Source: an uncultured Microbulbifer sp. (lineage in GTDB: Bacteria; Pseudomonadota; Gammaproteobacteria; Pseudomonadales; Cellvibrionaceae). From it: 64,000 bases of DNA. Each line of letters begins with the position of its first letter. The stretch's first letter is position 1. The notes under the pieces are model-generated. The model had not been told where the DNA came from. It worked only from the letters and a program-made list of their open reading frames with translations, and made no database searches. Of this stretch, positions 28,090 to 36,850 are shown piece after piece. The stretch spans positions 39,457 through 103,456 of the forward strand of contig NZ_CANMKV010000015.1 of assembly GCF_947498635.1 (NCBI RefSeq), given 5' to 3'. Position numbers and translations under genes: made by a program.

Positions 28090-29454
28090 ATGCACATCGG
28101 CGCTTTTGTTCTGCTTACAGGTTTTGTGGTTCTGTTGTTTGGCCTATACCGCTGGCAGCGGGGTAGAGCTACGCTCGCCCCCGGTGTTTTTGCCGGGTTG
28201 TTACTCGGTGTGGGGTTCGGAGCGCTATTACAAATTTCGCGTAACTGGGGTGTAGCGCCCGATGAGGTTTTGCCCTGGATTCAAATGCTGGGCAATGGCT
28301 ATGTAAACCTGCTGTATATGCTGGTTATGCCTCTGGTGCTCACTTCTATTCTGGTGGCGGTGGTAAAGGTGAGCCACACTCAGGCGCTGGGTAAAATCAG
28401 TGTTTCTGTATTGGGGGTTTTGCTCGGCACCACGGCGATAGCGGCCCTGATTGGTGTGGCTATGGCGGAGTTGTTTGGACTCTCTGCTGCGGGGCTTGTT
28501 GAGGGAACCCGTGAGGCGGCGCGGGTGGAAGTACTGAATGAACGTATCGGGCGGGTGAGTGGCCTTTCCCTTCCGGAAATTATTACTTCCTTTATCCCGA
28601 GGAATATTTTCCTGGATTTAACCGGAGCCCGTTCCACTTCAGTGATTGCTGTGGTGATTTTTGCCGTATTGCTTGGGCTCGCTGCCCTGGCTGTGCGTCG
28701 CGAGTTTCCCAAAGAAGGCGCCGCGATTGAGCGCTTTGTGCATGTTGCGCAAGTTTGGATTATGAAACTGGTGCGCCTGGTGATGGCGTTTACGCCCTAT
28801 GGGGTGATGGCCCTGGTCGCGGGCCTGATTGCCAAGTCCAGCTGGGCAGATATCGCCAATTTGTTCGGTTTTGTGGTGGCTTCCTTCTGTGCCATTGGTC
28901 TGATGTTTGTCGTGCACGGGCTGCTGCTGCTGGTGAATGGGGTCAACCCCCTGCAGTATTTCTTCAAAGTCTGGCCGGTGTTGGTATTTGCTTTTAGCTC
29001 ACGTTCCAGCGCCGCCACTATTCCTCTCAATGTGGAAACCCAGGTCGATGCGCTGCGCAACTCTCCAGCCATCGCTAATTTTTCCGCATCTTTCGGCGCC
29101 ACTATCGGCCAAAATGGCTGCGCAGGTATCTATCCCGCCATGCTTGCCACTATGGTGGCGGTGCCTATGGGGATCAATGTGTGGGACCCCCTGTGGTTGG
29201 CCACTCTGCTTGCGGTGGTGGTAATCAGTTCTTTTGGTATTGCCGGGGTGGGCGGTGGAGCAACTTTTGCCGCTCTGGTGGTACTGCCAGCGATGGGCCT
29301 GCCAGTGACTATCGCGGCACTGTTGATTTCCGTCGAACCGCTGATCGATATGGCGCGCACTGCCCTCAATGTGAATGGCGCTATGACCGCTGGCACCCTT
29401 ACTCAGCGTTGGCTCGGCGATGAGGTACCGGGCGCGGAAGTTGTGGAGGGGTGA
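28090..29454 (+). CDS. tcyP: TcyP-like L-cystine / dicarboxylate-type sodium symporter
   Basis: 454-aa member of the dicarboxylate/amino acid:cation symporter family. The serine-rich hairpin AFSSRSSAATIPLN and the conserved GATIGQNGCAGIYPAM and IDMARTALNVNGA segments are close to the E. coli YdjN/TcyP cystine importer. About eight to ten spans. The 145-bp upstream gap holds a run of TAACT/TAACC motifs (27976-28016). Cystine as substrate is inferred from resemblance. Confidence 0.85.
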   Translation: MHIGAFVLLTGFVVLLFGLYRWQRGRATLAPGVFAGLLLGVGFGALLQISRNWGVAPDEVLPWIQMLGNGYVNLLYMLVMPLVLTSILVAVVKVSHTQALGKISVSVLGVLLGTTAIAALIGVAMAELFGLSAAGLVEGTREAARVEVLNERIGRVSGLSLPEIITSFIPRNIFLDLTGARSTSVIAVVIFAVLLGLAALAVRREFPKEGAAIERFVHVAQVWIMKLVRLVMAFTPYGVMALVAGLIAKSSWADIANLFGFVVASFCAIGLMFVVHGLLLLVNGVNPLQYFFKVWPVLVFAFSSRSSAATIPLNVETQVDALRNSPAIANFSASFGATIGQNGCAGIYPAMLATMVAVPMGINVWDPLWLATLLAVVVISSFGIAGVGGGATFAALVVLPAMGLPVTIAALLISVEPLIDMARTALNVNGAMTAGTLTQRWLGDEVPGAEVVEG

Positions 29455-29818
29455 GGCCCGCAAACATTGACGGGACGTTATTTCTTATCCGTCCCGCCGG
29501 GGCCGGCAATGTCTGTTGGTTGTGTGATCGGGGTTTCGGATAGGGCGGCGAGGGGGCAGAGGTGCCTGCGCAGCGGCTGTACGATTTTGTGGAGCTCTGG
29601 TCATGGTAGTGCGGTGATGGCTGCTGGCAACGCTATTCGGTGCCAGGCCACGCTCCGACTGGGGCTCTGAGTAGAGCTGGCAGGCCCTACGGGCTGTGGG
29701 TTGAGTGGAAAAGCTCTTATGAAGCCCGATACTCTTGGCGATCGCAGGTGTAATTCAGCGTCTATTCAGATCAATTTGACTAATCTGGCCCCCGTTGATG
29801 AATAACGGGAGATCGATT
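29455..29818. other. 364-bp gap without a recognisable gene
   Basis: No supportable coding frame. A 7-bp hairpin CGGGACG / CGTCCCG (29471-29477 with 29490-29496) lies just after tcyP and may act as its terminator, although no T-run follows. The rest is likely the leader of the glycine-zipper gene. Confidence 0.4.
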
Positions 29819-30391
29819 GTGCAACTTTTCAAGCAGTTTATCGCTGGCGCGGCAGTTGCCGCGCTGGTGGCATTGAGTGCTACCGCCAAAGCGGGGCCTC
29901 AGGGCTACGCAGACCCCTACGGTGCCGACAATTACGATTTCGCCCGTGTCACCGAGGTGACTCCCGTCTACACCGAAGTAGAAGTACGCTCTCCACGCAC
30001 CTACTGCCGGGATGAACAGGTGGCCTATCGGGAGCCGACCTCTCCGGCAGGTACACTGGTTGGTGGATTGATCGGCGCAGCGGTGGGCAATAGCCTGGGC
30101 CGAAGTGGCCATCGGGGTCGCTATCATCACCACGGTGGCAATCGCGGTGGGGCTACAGTGGCTGGAGCCTTAGTTGGTGCTCTGGTGGGCAACCAGGTCA
30201 GCCGCGCCAACTCCCGGACCTATTACGCCACAGAATCCCGCTGTCAGGTTGTCGACGAGTTCAGCTCGCGTAGGGAATTAGTCGGATACGATGTCCGCTA
30301 TCGGTATAATGGTCAGGTTTATCTGACTCGCACCGATTACCATCCGGGCGATAGAATCCGGGTTCGTGTCGCAGTCTCGCCGGCGCCTTGA
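29819..30391 (+). CDS. glycine-zipper envelope protein
   Basis: 190 aa. Signal peptide with cleavage likely after ALSATAKA (about residue 23). The middle holds two glycine-zipper segments (AGTLVGGLIGAAVGNSLG and AGALVGALVGNQVS) of the 17-kDa antigen/SlyB-like 2TM type. They flank a His/Gly/Arg-rich loop and are followed by a C-terminal region resembling an outer-membrane-associated domain. The GTG start has GGGAG seven bases upstream; TTG/ATG codons at 29795/29798 are less well placed. No lipobox Cys, so soluble-secreted or integrated rather than lipidated. Confidence 0.8.
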   Translation: MQLFKQFIAGAAVAALVALSATAKAGPQGYADPYGADNYDFARVTEVTPVYTEVEVRSPRTYCRDEQVAYREPTSPAGTLVGGLIGAAVGNSLGRSGHRGRYHHHGGNRGGATVAGALVGALVGNQVSRANSRTYYATESRCQVVDEFSSRRELVGYDVRYRYNGQVYLTRTDYHPGDRIRVRVAVSPAP

Positions 30392-30456
30392 GCGGGTGAG
30401 AGGGCGGTCGAAGATCGTTAAAGGTGGAAAACCAGGACATCCACAGGAGCCGCACC

Positions 30457-30774
30457 GTGAAATCCAGCCGCACTTTTTTACGGCATTTTATTCTCCTACT
30501 CGCTCTGTTACCGGGGCTATGTGCCGCCTCCTGGCAGGGGGGGATTGCCTCCGAGAGGGAAGCCTACCGGCATGACTTCCGCTGGGCACAGGACGGGGGG
30601 GTCTCCAGGGAGAAGGCCGCCTCAATGGTGAAGCGGCGTTACGGCGGCAAAATCCTGTCGGTTTCTGAAACCCGCAGGAAGGGCCAGGCGGTCTACCGGG
30701 TGAAGGGGTTGTCTGACAAGAGTCAGGTCTATGTGGTCTTTGTGGACAAGCGCAGCGGGCGTATCTCCCGTTAA
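30457..30774 (+). CDS. secreted PepSY-like protein upstream of the two-component system
   Basis: 105 aa. Signal peptide (HFILLLALLPGLCAA) followed by a PepSY-like unit: VSREKAASMVKRRYGGKILSV then YRVKGLSDKSQVYVVFVDKRSGRI. Small PepSY proteins often precede PhoPQ-type sensors and may modulate the kinase from the periplasm; that link is inference from context. GTG start with CAGGAG seven bases upstream, preferred over the GTG at 30424. Confidence 0.8.
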   Translation: MKSSRTFLRHFILLLALLPGLCAASWQGGIASEREAYRHDFRWAQDGGVSREKAASMVKRRYGGKILSVSETRRKGQAVYRVKGLSDKSQVYVVFVDKRSGRISR

Positions 30775-30857
30775 TTGTCTGCTGCTTTGGATATAGAGTA
30801 CAAAGATTGGTCCACAGCAGATAGATCCGCAGTACTAGCCGTACAAAGGAAAAGAAT

Positions 30858-31532
30858 ATGCGCGCACTATTGGTCGAAGACGAAGTTCTACTGCGACAGC
30901 AACTGGCGGACTCACTGCGCGATGCCGGTTATACCGTAGATGAGGCCCCAGATGGGGAGGAGGCGCTCTATCTAGGGCGCGAATACCCCTACGATATAGC
31001 GGTGATGGATCTGGGCCTGCCCAAAATGGACGGCATCCAGGTTATTCAAACCCTGCGCAGGGAAGACAAACATTTCCCCATTCTGATTCTCACTGCCCGA
31101 GGCCACTGGCAGGAGCGTGTGGCGGGATTGGAAGCTGGTGGCGACGACTACCTAGTAAAACCCTTCCACACCGAAGAACTGCTGGCGCGCCTGAATGCCC
31201 TGGTGCGCCGCTCCGCCGGTTTCTCCTCTCCGACTATTAAAGCGGGGCCGATTCTACTGGATACCAGTTCTCAGCGGGTCACCGTCAATGACGCTGAATT
31301 GGAGCTGACCTCTTTTGAATATAAGGTTCTCGAATACCTGATGCTGCACCCGGATGAAGTGGTGTCGAAGACCACCCTCACCGAACATATCTATGAGCAG
31401 GATCGTGATCGCGATAGCAATGTGATCGAAGTGTTTATCGGGCGTCTACGCAAGAAATTTGATGCAGCGGCGCAGCTGAAGCCCATCGAAACTTTGCGCG
31501 GACGCGGATACCGCTTCGTCGCACCACGTTAG
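30858..31532 (+). CDS. OmpR/PhoP-type response regulator
   Basis: 224 aa. Receiver domain with acidic pair E8/D9 in VEDE, phosphoacceptor Asp at residue 51 (VMDLGLPKMDG), Thr in LTARG and Lys in LVKPFH. The C-terminal winged helix runs from about 130 (ELTSFEYKVLEYLMLHP ... RGRGYRFV). Resembles PhoP of the Mg2+/antimicrobial-peptide sensing type. It is 10 nt before the kinase gene; the upstream region carries two GTACAAAG copies (about 40 bp apart). Confidence 0.94.
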   Translation: MRALLVEDEVLLRQQLADSLRDAGYTVDEAPDGEEALYLGREYPYDIAVMDLGLPKMDGIQVIQTLRREDKHFPILILTARGHWQERVAGLEAGGDDYLVKPFHTEELLARLNALVRRSAGFSSPTIKAGPILLDTSSQRVTVNDAELELTSFEYKVLEYLMLHPDEVVSKTTLTEHIYEQDRDRDSNVIEVFIGRLRKKFDAAAQLKPIETLRGRGYRFVAPR

Positions 31533-31542
31533 CTAATCTGAG

Positions 31543-32895
31543 ATGCGCCTGTTTTCCTTTTGGCTGAACTCCCTCAAGGGCCGCCTGGCACTGGTGACCA
31601 GCTTGGTACTGGTGGCTTTTATGCTGCTTATTTCCGGTGTTTTGGAGCACGCCTACCGCACCTCCCTAGATGAGGCTAAGCAGCGCGAATTGCAGCTGTA
31701 CATTTACACGTTACTGGCACTGGCTGAGCCTGAGGGTGATAGTTTGGTGCTGCCGCCGGAGCTGCCCGAGCAGCGCTTTAATCAGCCGGACTCCGGTCTG
31801 ATTGGGGCGGTATTGGATGGTGAGGGCCGGGTTATCTGGCGCTCCGAGTCGGCTTTGGCCATGCCGGAGATAGAGTTTTCCCCACTGCCCCAAGGGCAGC
31901 AATCCTTTATGCCGGTTTCCCTACCGGGCGGCGATGCCAATTACAGCAGTTTTCGCCAGGGCGTAGCCTGGGGCCTGGAAGGTGAAAACCCTTTTACTTT
32001 TGTGGTACTGGAAGATGCTGCGCCGTTACAGGCGCAGGTGGGGCAGTTTCGCTCCACCATCTGGAACTGGCTGGGGGTCGTCGCACTGCTGCTGATTCTG
32101 GCTCAGTGGCTGGTGCTGCGCTGGGGTTTTGCCCCCTTGCGGGCGCTGGCCCAGGCCCTGCGCGATATGCAGCAGGGCGGCAGCGACCACCTGGAGGGGG
32201 ATTTTCCCCAAGAGCTGCGCCCGCTGACCGACAATTTAAATCTATTGATTGAAAACGAGCGGCGACAGCGAGAAAAAACCCGCCACACCCTGGCCGATCT
32301 AGCCCACAGTTTGAAAACCCCTTTGGCGGTGCTCAAGGGGCTGAGCCTGGAAAAAGACCCTCTGGCTGCCGGTAAAACCCTGGCGGACCAGGTACAGCGC
32401 ATGGATAGCATTATCAGTTACCAGTTGCAGCGCGCGGTAACCAGCTCACCAAAATCGATTTTGCGCGGCACCCCGGTGGCGCCGCTGTTGGAAAAGATCC
32501 TGGACGCCCTGGAGAAGGTGTATCGCAGCCGACCCAGTGAGGTACACAAGGATTGCGCCAAGCACGCCCTATTTTATGGCGATGAGGGCGATTTGATGGA
32601 GCTGCTCGGCAACCTGTTGGACAACGCCTACAAGTACGGCGCAGGTGAGGTATACGTGACTATCGACAATCCCGATGATGGGCGCAAGCTGTCGATTTGT
32701 GTTGCCGACAATGGACCAGGCCTCGACGGCAATAAGTGGCGGGAAGTGACCCAGCGCGGTGTGCGCGCCGATCAGCAACAACCGGGCCAGGGGATAGGCC
32801 TGGCTGTTGTGATGGATATTGTCGAGAGCTATCAGGGGCGAATCAGCGCTGAACCTCTGTCCCAGGGGGGGACGGCAATTACCGTACAGCTGTAA
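31543..32895 (+). CDS. PhoQ-like sensor histidine kinase
   Basis: 450 aa with two spans (about residues 13-33 and 174-193) flanking a periplasmic sensor of about 140 residues, then a HAMP-like linker. The dimerisation box has the phosphoacceptor His near 255 (DLAHSLKTPLAVLKGL). The ATP-binding domain has N-box LLGNLLDNAYKYG, G1 VADNGPGLDG and G2 GIGLAVV. The N-terminal layout and the neighbouring PepSY/PhoP genes suggest a PhoQ-type envelope or divalent-cation sensor; the actual signal is unknown. Confidence 0.93.
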   Translation: MRLFSFWLNSLKGRLALVTSLVLVAFMLLISGVLEHAYRTSLDEAKQRELQLYIYTLLALAEPEGDSLVLPPELPEQRFNQPDSGLIGAVLDGEGRVIWRSESALAMPEIEFSPLPQGQQSFMPVSLPGGDANYSSFRQGVAWGLEGENPFTFVVLEDAAPLQAQVGQFRSTIWNWLGVVALLLILAQWLVLRWGFAPLRALAQALRDMQQGGSDHLEGDFPQELRPLTDNLNLLIENERRQREKTRHTLADLAHSLKTPLAVLKGLSLEKDPLAAGKTLADQVQRMDSIISYQLQRAVTSSPKSILRGTPVAPLLEKILDALEKVYRSRPSEVHKDCAKHALFYGDEGDLMELLGNLLDNAYKYGAGEVYVTIDNPDDGRKLSICVADNGPGLDGNKWREVTQRGVRADQQQPGQGIGLAVVMDIVESYQGRISAEPLSQGGTAITVQL

Positions 32896-32929
32896 TTGCC
32901 CCTAAGCGATCACCTTCAACCCGCTCTAA

Positions 32930-34732
32930 TTAGAACCAACTTTCCTGCATATCGAATGGCAAGCTGTTGCCACTTTGCAGCAGCGCGATCCAGGGCTGGA
33001 TATTGGGAAGTTCCCACTCATGGTAAAAGCGGGCGGTGTGTATCTTGCCGCGGTAGAAATTTGCATCCTCTTCGCTTACTGTCCCATCCAGGGCTTTCGC
33101 AGCAATGATTGCCTGACGCAGCCAAGTCCAGGCGACCAGAATACAGCCAAAGACATCCAGATATAGGGTGGCATTGCTGAGGCCGCGATCGACATTTTCC
33201 TGAAGCTGGGTAAACAGGGCCATACCAGTTTCGTCGAGCTTCTCCAGGGCTGCTTCCAGAGCATTGGCCATGGCAACCAAACATTCCTTGTCACGCGCCT
33301 GCATTACCGTATTGCGGATTTCTGCCTGTAGCAGCTGGTAGGCCTGGAAATTTTTGCTCGGCACCTTGCGCGCGAGCAGGTCCAGAGCGTGGATACCTTC
33401 GGTGCCTTCGTGAATCGCATTGAGGCGGTTGTCGCGGTATAGCTGCTCGAGGGGGAACTCGCGGATATAACCGGCTCCTCCAAGTACTTGGATTGCCAGC
33501 TCATTGGCCTTGAGGCAGTACTTGGATGGCCACGATTTCACTACAGGAGTGATCAGGTCTAACAGAGTCGCGGCGTGTTGGCGCTGCTCTTCGGTAGGTG
33601 CACTGTGCTGGTCTTCATACAGTGAGGTCGCGTAAACACTCAGGCCCAGGCCGCCCTCGGCATAGGCCTTTTGCATCAGCAGCATACGGCGCACGTCGGC
33701 GTGCTGGATAATCGGAATTTGCTTTGAGGCGGGGTCGCGGTTGGAGGGTAGGCGACCCTGGGGGCGCTCCCTGGCGTATTGCAGAGAATAAACATAGCCT
33801 TGATAGCCTAAAACCGAGGCGCCGGCGCCAACGCTGATACGTGCCTCGTTCATCATCTGGAACATGTACTTGAGCCCTTGGTGGGGCTCGCCAATCAAAT
33901 AGCCTATGGCACCCTGATCTTCTCCGAAGCTCAATACCGTAGAGGTGGTATTGCGATAGCCCATTTTGTGCAGTAACCCGGCCAGCTTGACATCGTTGCG
34001 CTCACCCACTTGGCCGTGTTCGTCAAGGAGGAATTTGGGAACCAGAAAAAGGGATATTCCTTTGACCCCGGTGGGTGCACCTTTAATTTTTGCCAGTACT
34101 AGGTGAACGATATTTTCAGTCAGGGACTGGTCGCCACCGGAAATATACATTTTTTGTCCGCGAATTCGGTAGCTGCCGTCTCCCGTAGGTTCCGCGCTCG
34201 TGCGAATATCGGCGAGGGCGGAGCCCTGATCGGGCTCGGTCAGAGCCATGGTGCCGGCGAAGCGGCCATCCATCATTTGGGGTAAGAACTGCCCCTTGAG
34301 CGTCTCACTGCCAAATGAGCGAAGCAGATTGGCGGCGCCAATGGTGAGGAAGGGGTAGCTGGCACTGGCGATATTGGCCGCACTGACATAGGCGAGGGCA
34401 GTGCGCATGATGATTTCGGGAAGCTGTAAGCCGCCCTCTTCGAAATCGCAGTGGGCCGCGAGAAATCCAGCCTCGGAAAATGCGTCCCAAGACTGTTTGG
34501 TCTCCTCGATCAACAGTACCTTTTCCCCATCAAAACTGGGTTCATTGGCATCCCCTTTGGCATTGTGATTGGCGAAAAATTTCTCGGCAATCGTACGCGC
34601 GGTTTTCAGTGTTGCATCAAAAATTTCGCGAGAGTGTTCGCTGTAGCGCGGCCTTTGCAGCAGCGCTTCGGTATCGAGAAATTCATAGAGAAAAAATTCG
34701 GTATCGCGCTCGTTGAGCAATGGATGGGCCAT
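32930..34732 (-). CDS. acyl-CoA dehydrogenase (long form)
   Basis: 600-aa FAD enzyme of beta-oxidation with the extended C-terminal domain found in proteobacterial FadE-like paralogues. Segments seen: GTMALTEPDQGSALADIRTSA (FAD/substrate region), NEARISVGAGASVLGYQGYVY, VLGGAGYIREFPLEQLYRDNR, and the catalytic Glu in IHEGTEGIHALDLLARK. Single gene convergent with the two-component operon. Chain-length preference cannot be read from sequence. Confidence 0.93.
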   Translation of the reverse strand: MAHPLLNERDTEFFLYEFLDTEALLQRPRYSEHSREIFDATLKTARTIAEKFFANHNAKGDANEPSFDGEKVLLIEETKQSWDAFSEAGFLAAHCDFEEGGLQLPEIIMRTALAYVSAANIASASYPFLTIGAANLLRSFGSETLKGQFLPQMMDGRFAGTMALTEPDQGSALADIRTSAEPTGDGSYRIRGQKMYISGGDQSLTENIVHLVLAKIKGAPTGVKGISLFLVPKFLLDEHGQVGERNDVKLAGLLHKMGYRNTTSTVLSFGEDQGAIGYLIGEPHQGLKYMFQMMNEARISVGAGASVLGYQGYVYSLQYARERPQGRLPSNRDPASKQIPIIQHADVRRMLLMQKAYAEGGLGLSVYATSLYEDQHSAPTEEQRQHAATLLDLITPVVKSWPSKYCLKANELAIQVLGGAGYIREFPLEQLYRDNRLNAIHEGTEGIHALDLLARKVPSKNFQAYQLLQAEIRNTVMQARDKECLVAMANALEAALEKLDETGMALFTQLQENVDRGLSNATLYLDVFGCILVAWTWLRQAIIAAKALDGTVSEEDANFYRGKIHTARFYHEWELPNIQPWIALLQSGNSLPFDMQESWF

Positions 34733-35018
34733 GCCTACCTCGTAATTTATTTTTATTCAAAATTTACTGACCCGGTAATGGAGACGATGGATTCTTATCG
34801 ATTTCATTCGGCCAGTGATCGATCCTGTCACATCTATGAGTCGTACTTGTTCGTTAACTGGGTTGCATGCCAGGTCAGTTCACAAGTAAACGCGCCCAGA
34901 TGTGAAGGGGCAATGACTTTTTGTGTGATCGCACTTGGCGATATGGTGGGAGAGGGTATTCAGGTGTACGGGGTATGCGGTTTAAGCCCTATATTAATGA
35001 CCTGTTGAGATAGCAGGT

Positions 35019-36092
35019 TTAATCCGTAGCGTTTTGGTAGGCCGGTGCAGCCCCCTCCGTAGGGCGGGGGATTACTTGATTCCACAGTCCGCGGGCGAGT
35101 TCCGAGGGATTCTTTCTACAGCCATCGGCAATCCAGGCCGCAATGGCTTGCGCCACATCAGGCCACTGGATACGCAGAGGAGGGGGGTGGTTTTTAAGCC
35201 ATGAGCGGATACTGTTGGCGTTGATTGAGCTTACAATCTTGGCTAGGCGCAATTGCGCCAATGCTTTTGCATTGGCCTCCTGCTCAAACTGGTAGGCGAG
35301 TGGGCGGCTTAGTATCGGTTTGCCCAAGGATAACGCCTCTGCCAATAATTCAAATCCACTGTTGCAAATCACTGCCCTGGCATTGGCCAAATCTCTCTGG
35401 AAGCCTTCAGTGGATGGTGCTTTTATTTCGATATTTTCGGCGGTGGGCAAATTTTCCGGTACGCCGTACACAACAAATTGCCGTTCGATCCTGGATAATT
35501 CTTCGAGCATTGGGGTGGGGTGCTCAAATGGCAGGTAAACGAGAATATAGTTTGCGGTGTCGTTTTCAGGTTTGGGTTGTGGGGGGACAATCGGGGGGAG
35601 TATAGGATTGCCGAAATGGTGCCAGTGCAGGCCCAGACTCTTATTTGTCGGTGCAAAAATGCGCAGAACGGTATGAAACAGCCAATTAAATCTGGGCATA
35701 GGGATAGGGTAGAGAAAAGCGTATTGGTGACCAATTCCTACGCTGGGTTTTTTACGCATTTTGGCCGCCCAGGCAGTAACGGGTTCGTAGTCGCTAATCA
35801 CCAGATCAAACTCGTTGAGGGGGAGTTCACGAACATCTTTAATGAAGCGGCGAATCTTCAGTTGGGCAAGAGTGGTAAAACTTTTTAGGCGGCCTTCGCT
35901 GTGTACAATGGTCATTCCCTCGCGCCACCAAAACTGCCCAAACAACTCCATGCCAAATAAGTTTTCCTTTGGCCGCCCAGAAAATAACCACTGGATTTTG
36001 ATTTCTGGATACTGCTGTAATGCTTTGGCCAGGGTGCGTGAGCGGGCAATGTGTCCATTACCTGTAGCCTGCACGCCGTAAAGTATTTTCAT
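35019..36092 (-). CDS. MJ1255/VC2487-type glycosyltransferase
   Basis: 357 aa of the GT-B fold group resembling MurG-like/UGT transferases: YGVQATGNGHIARSRTLAKAL at the N-terminus and, in the C-terminal half, VICNSGFELLAEALSLGKPILSRPL, the nucleotide-sugar binding part. Members next to a PAP2 phosphatase are known in Vibrio and other gammaproteobacteria without a proven product. Its ATG overlaps the end of the PAP2 gene by four bases, so the two are coupled, hinting at a lipid-linked glycosylation step. Confidence 0.85.
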   Translation of the reverse strand: MKILYGVQATGNGHIARSRTLAKALQQYPEIKIQWLFSGRPKENLFGMELFGQFWWREGMTIVHSEGRLKSFTTLAQLKIRRFIKDVRELPLNEFDLVISDYEPVTAWAAKMRKKPSVGIGHQYAFLYPIPMPRFNWLFHTVLRIFAPTNKSLGLHWHHFGNPILPPIVPPQPKPENDTANYILVYLPFEHPTPMLEELSRIERQFVVYGVPENLPTAENIEIKAPSTEGFQRDLANARAVICNSGFELLAEALSLGKPILSRPLAYQFEQEANAKALAQLRLAKIVSSINANSIRSWLKNHPPPLRIQWPDVAQAIAAWIADGCRKNPSELARGLWNQVIPRPTEGAAPAYQNATD

Positions 36093-36610
36093 AAAAAAAC
36101 TGCGCCCATGGCTAATGCAACACAGCTACCGAGGATGGCCCCGGCAAAAATATCAGAGGGAAAATGAACCCCAAGACCTACTCTTGCAGCACCGACACCT
36201 GTGGCCCAGATGAACCCCAGTCCCCATATTGGGCTGACTTGATGAGTCATATATGTAATGAAAAGAAAGGCTGCTGAGGTATGCCCAGACGGCAGGCTGA
36301 AGCGGTCGTGGGCGATTATAATTGGACGCATGCCGGGAATAGCCTGGGGTGGGCGTCTGCGACGGGTAGTGTTTTTAATGGTCCAATACAGAGAGCGTTC
36401 CACTGCCAGCGCAGAACAAGCGACAATAAAAAGCTGGATGGCCGCATTGGCAATGACATAACTGACCAGAACCACGACCGTGAGCCAGCCGTCGCCAGAC
36501 TTGGATAGCCACAGATACCTTTTTCGTGAAGTCGGGCGTGCCGCCCGTTCCGTCAGGTACAGGACCAGGGACACATCAATACTCTTCAGGTTCATGGATA
36601 AGTCTCGCAT
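36089..36610 (-). CDS. PAP2-family membrane phosphatase
   Basis: 173 aa with four to five spans. The three PAP2 motifs are present: K...RP as KNTTRRRRPP, PSGHT, and R...H...D as ARVGLGVHFPSD. Such enzymes remove phosphate from lipid phosphates or pyrophosphates at the membrane surface. An internal ATG at 36595 (MNLKSIDVS) is an equally possible start. First gene of a two-gene unit with the glycosyltransferase. Confidence 0.88.
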   Translation of the reverse strand: MRDLSMNLKSIDVSLVLYLTERAARPTSRKRYLWLSKSGDGWLTVVVLVSYVIANAAIQLFIVACSALAVERSLYWTIKNTTRRRRPPQAIPGMRPIIIAHDRFSLPSGHTSAAFLFITYMTHQVSPIWGLGFIWATGVGAARVGLGVHFPSDIFAGAILGSCVALAMGAVFL

Positions 36611-36783
36611 CCCGCAAACTTAAGAATTGATTATTGCACGGAGTTGACCAAATGATGTCGCAATTGTGAAATCTCCAAATAGAGATTTTTTACGACGTTT
36701 AAGCGATTTATTAAAATTTGGCAGAAAATTCTTAATGGCGAGTTTCTAGTGGGAGTGGGAGACAGGTTTGGTCAGTGAGACAA

Positions 36784-36806
36784 AAGGAGCAACTTAGTTG
36801 CTCCTT
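36784..36806 (-). terminator. terminator of the saccharopine-dehydrogenase-like gene
   Basis: A perfect 10-bp stem AAGGAGCAAC / GTTGCTCCTT with a 3-nt loop. Read on the minus strand it is followed by TTGTCTCAC after CCTT, a modest T-stretch. It lies 45 nt past the stop of the minus-strand gene. Confidence 0.65.
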
Positions 36807-36850
36807 GCGCCACGGCAAAATAGAAATACAGGAAACAGGGGAATTATCGA

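Noticed and set aside
29467..29670. 67-aa plus-strand frame after tcyP
   Set aside because: No ribosome site, begins at a hairpin, and residue use does not look coding.
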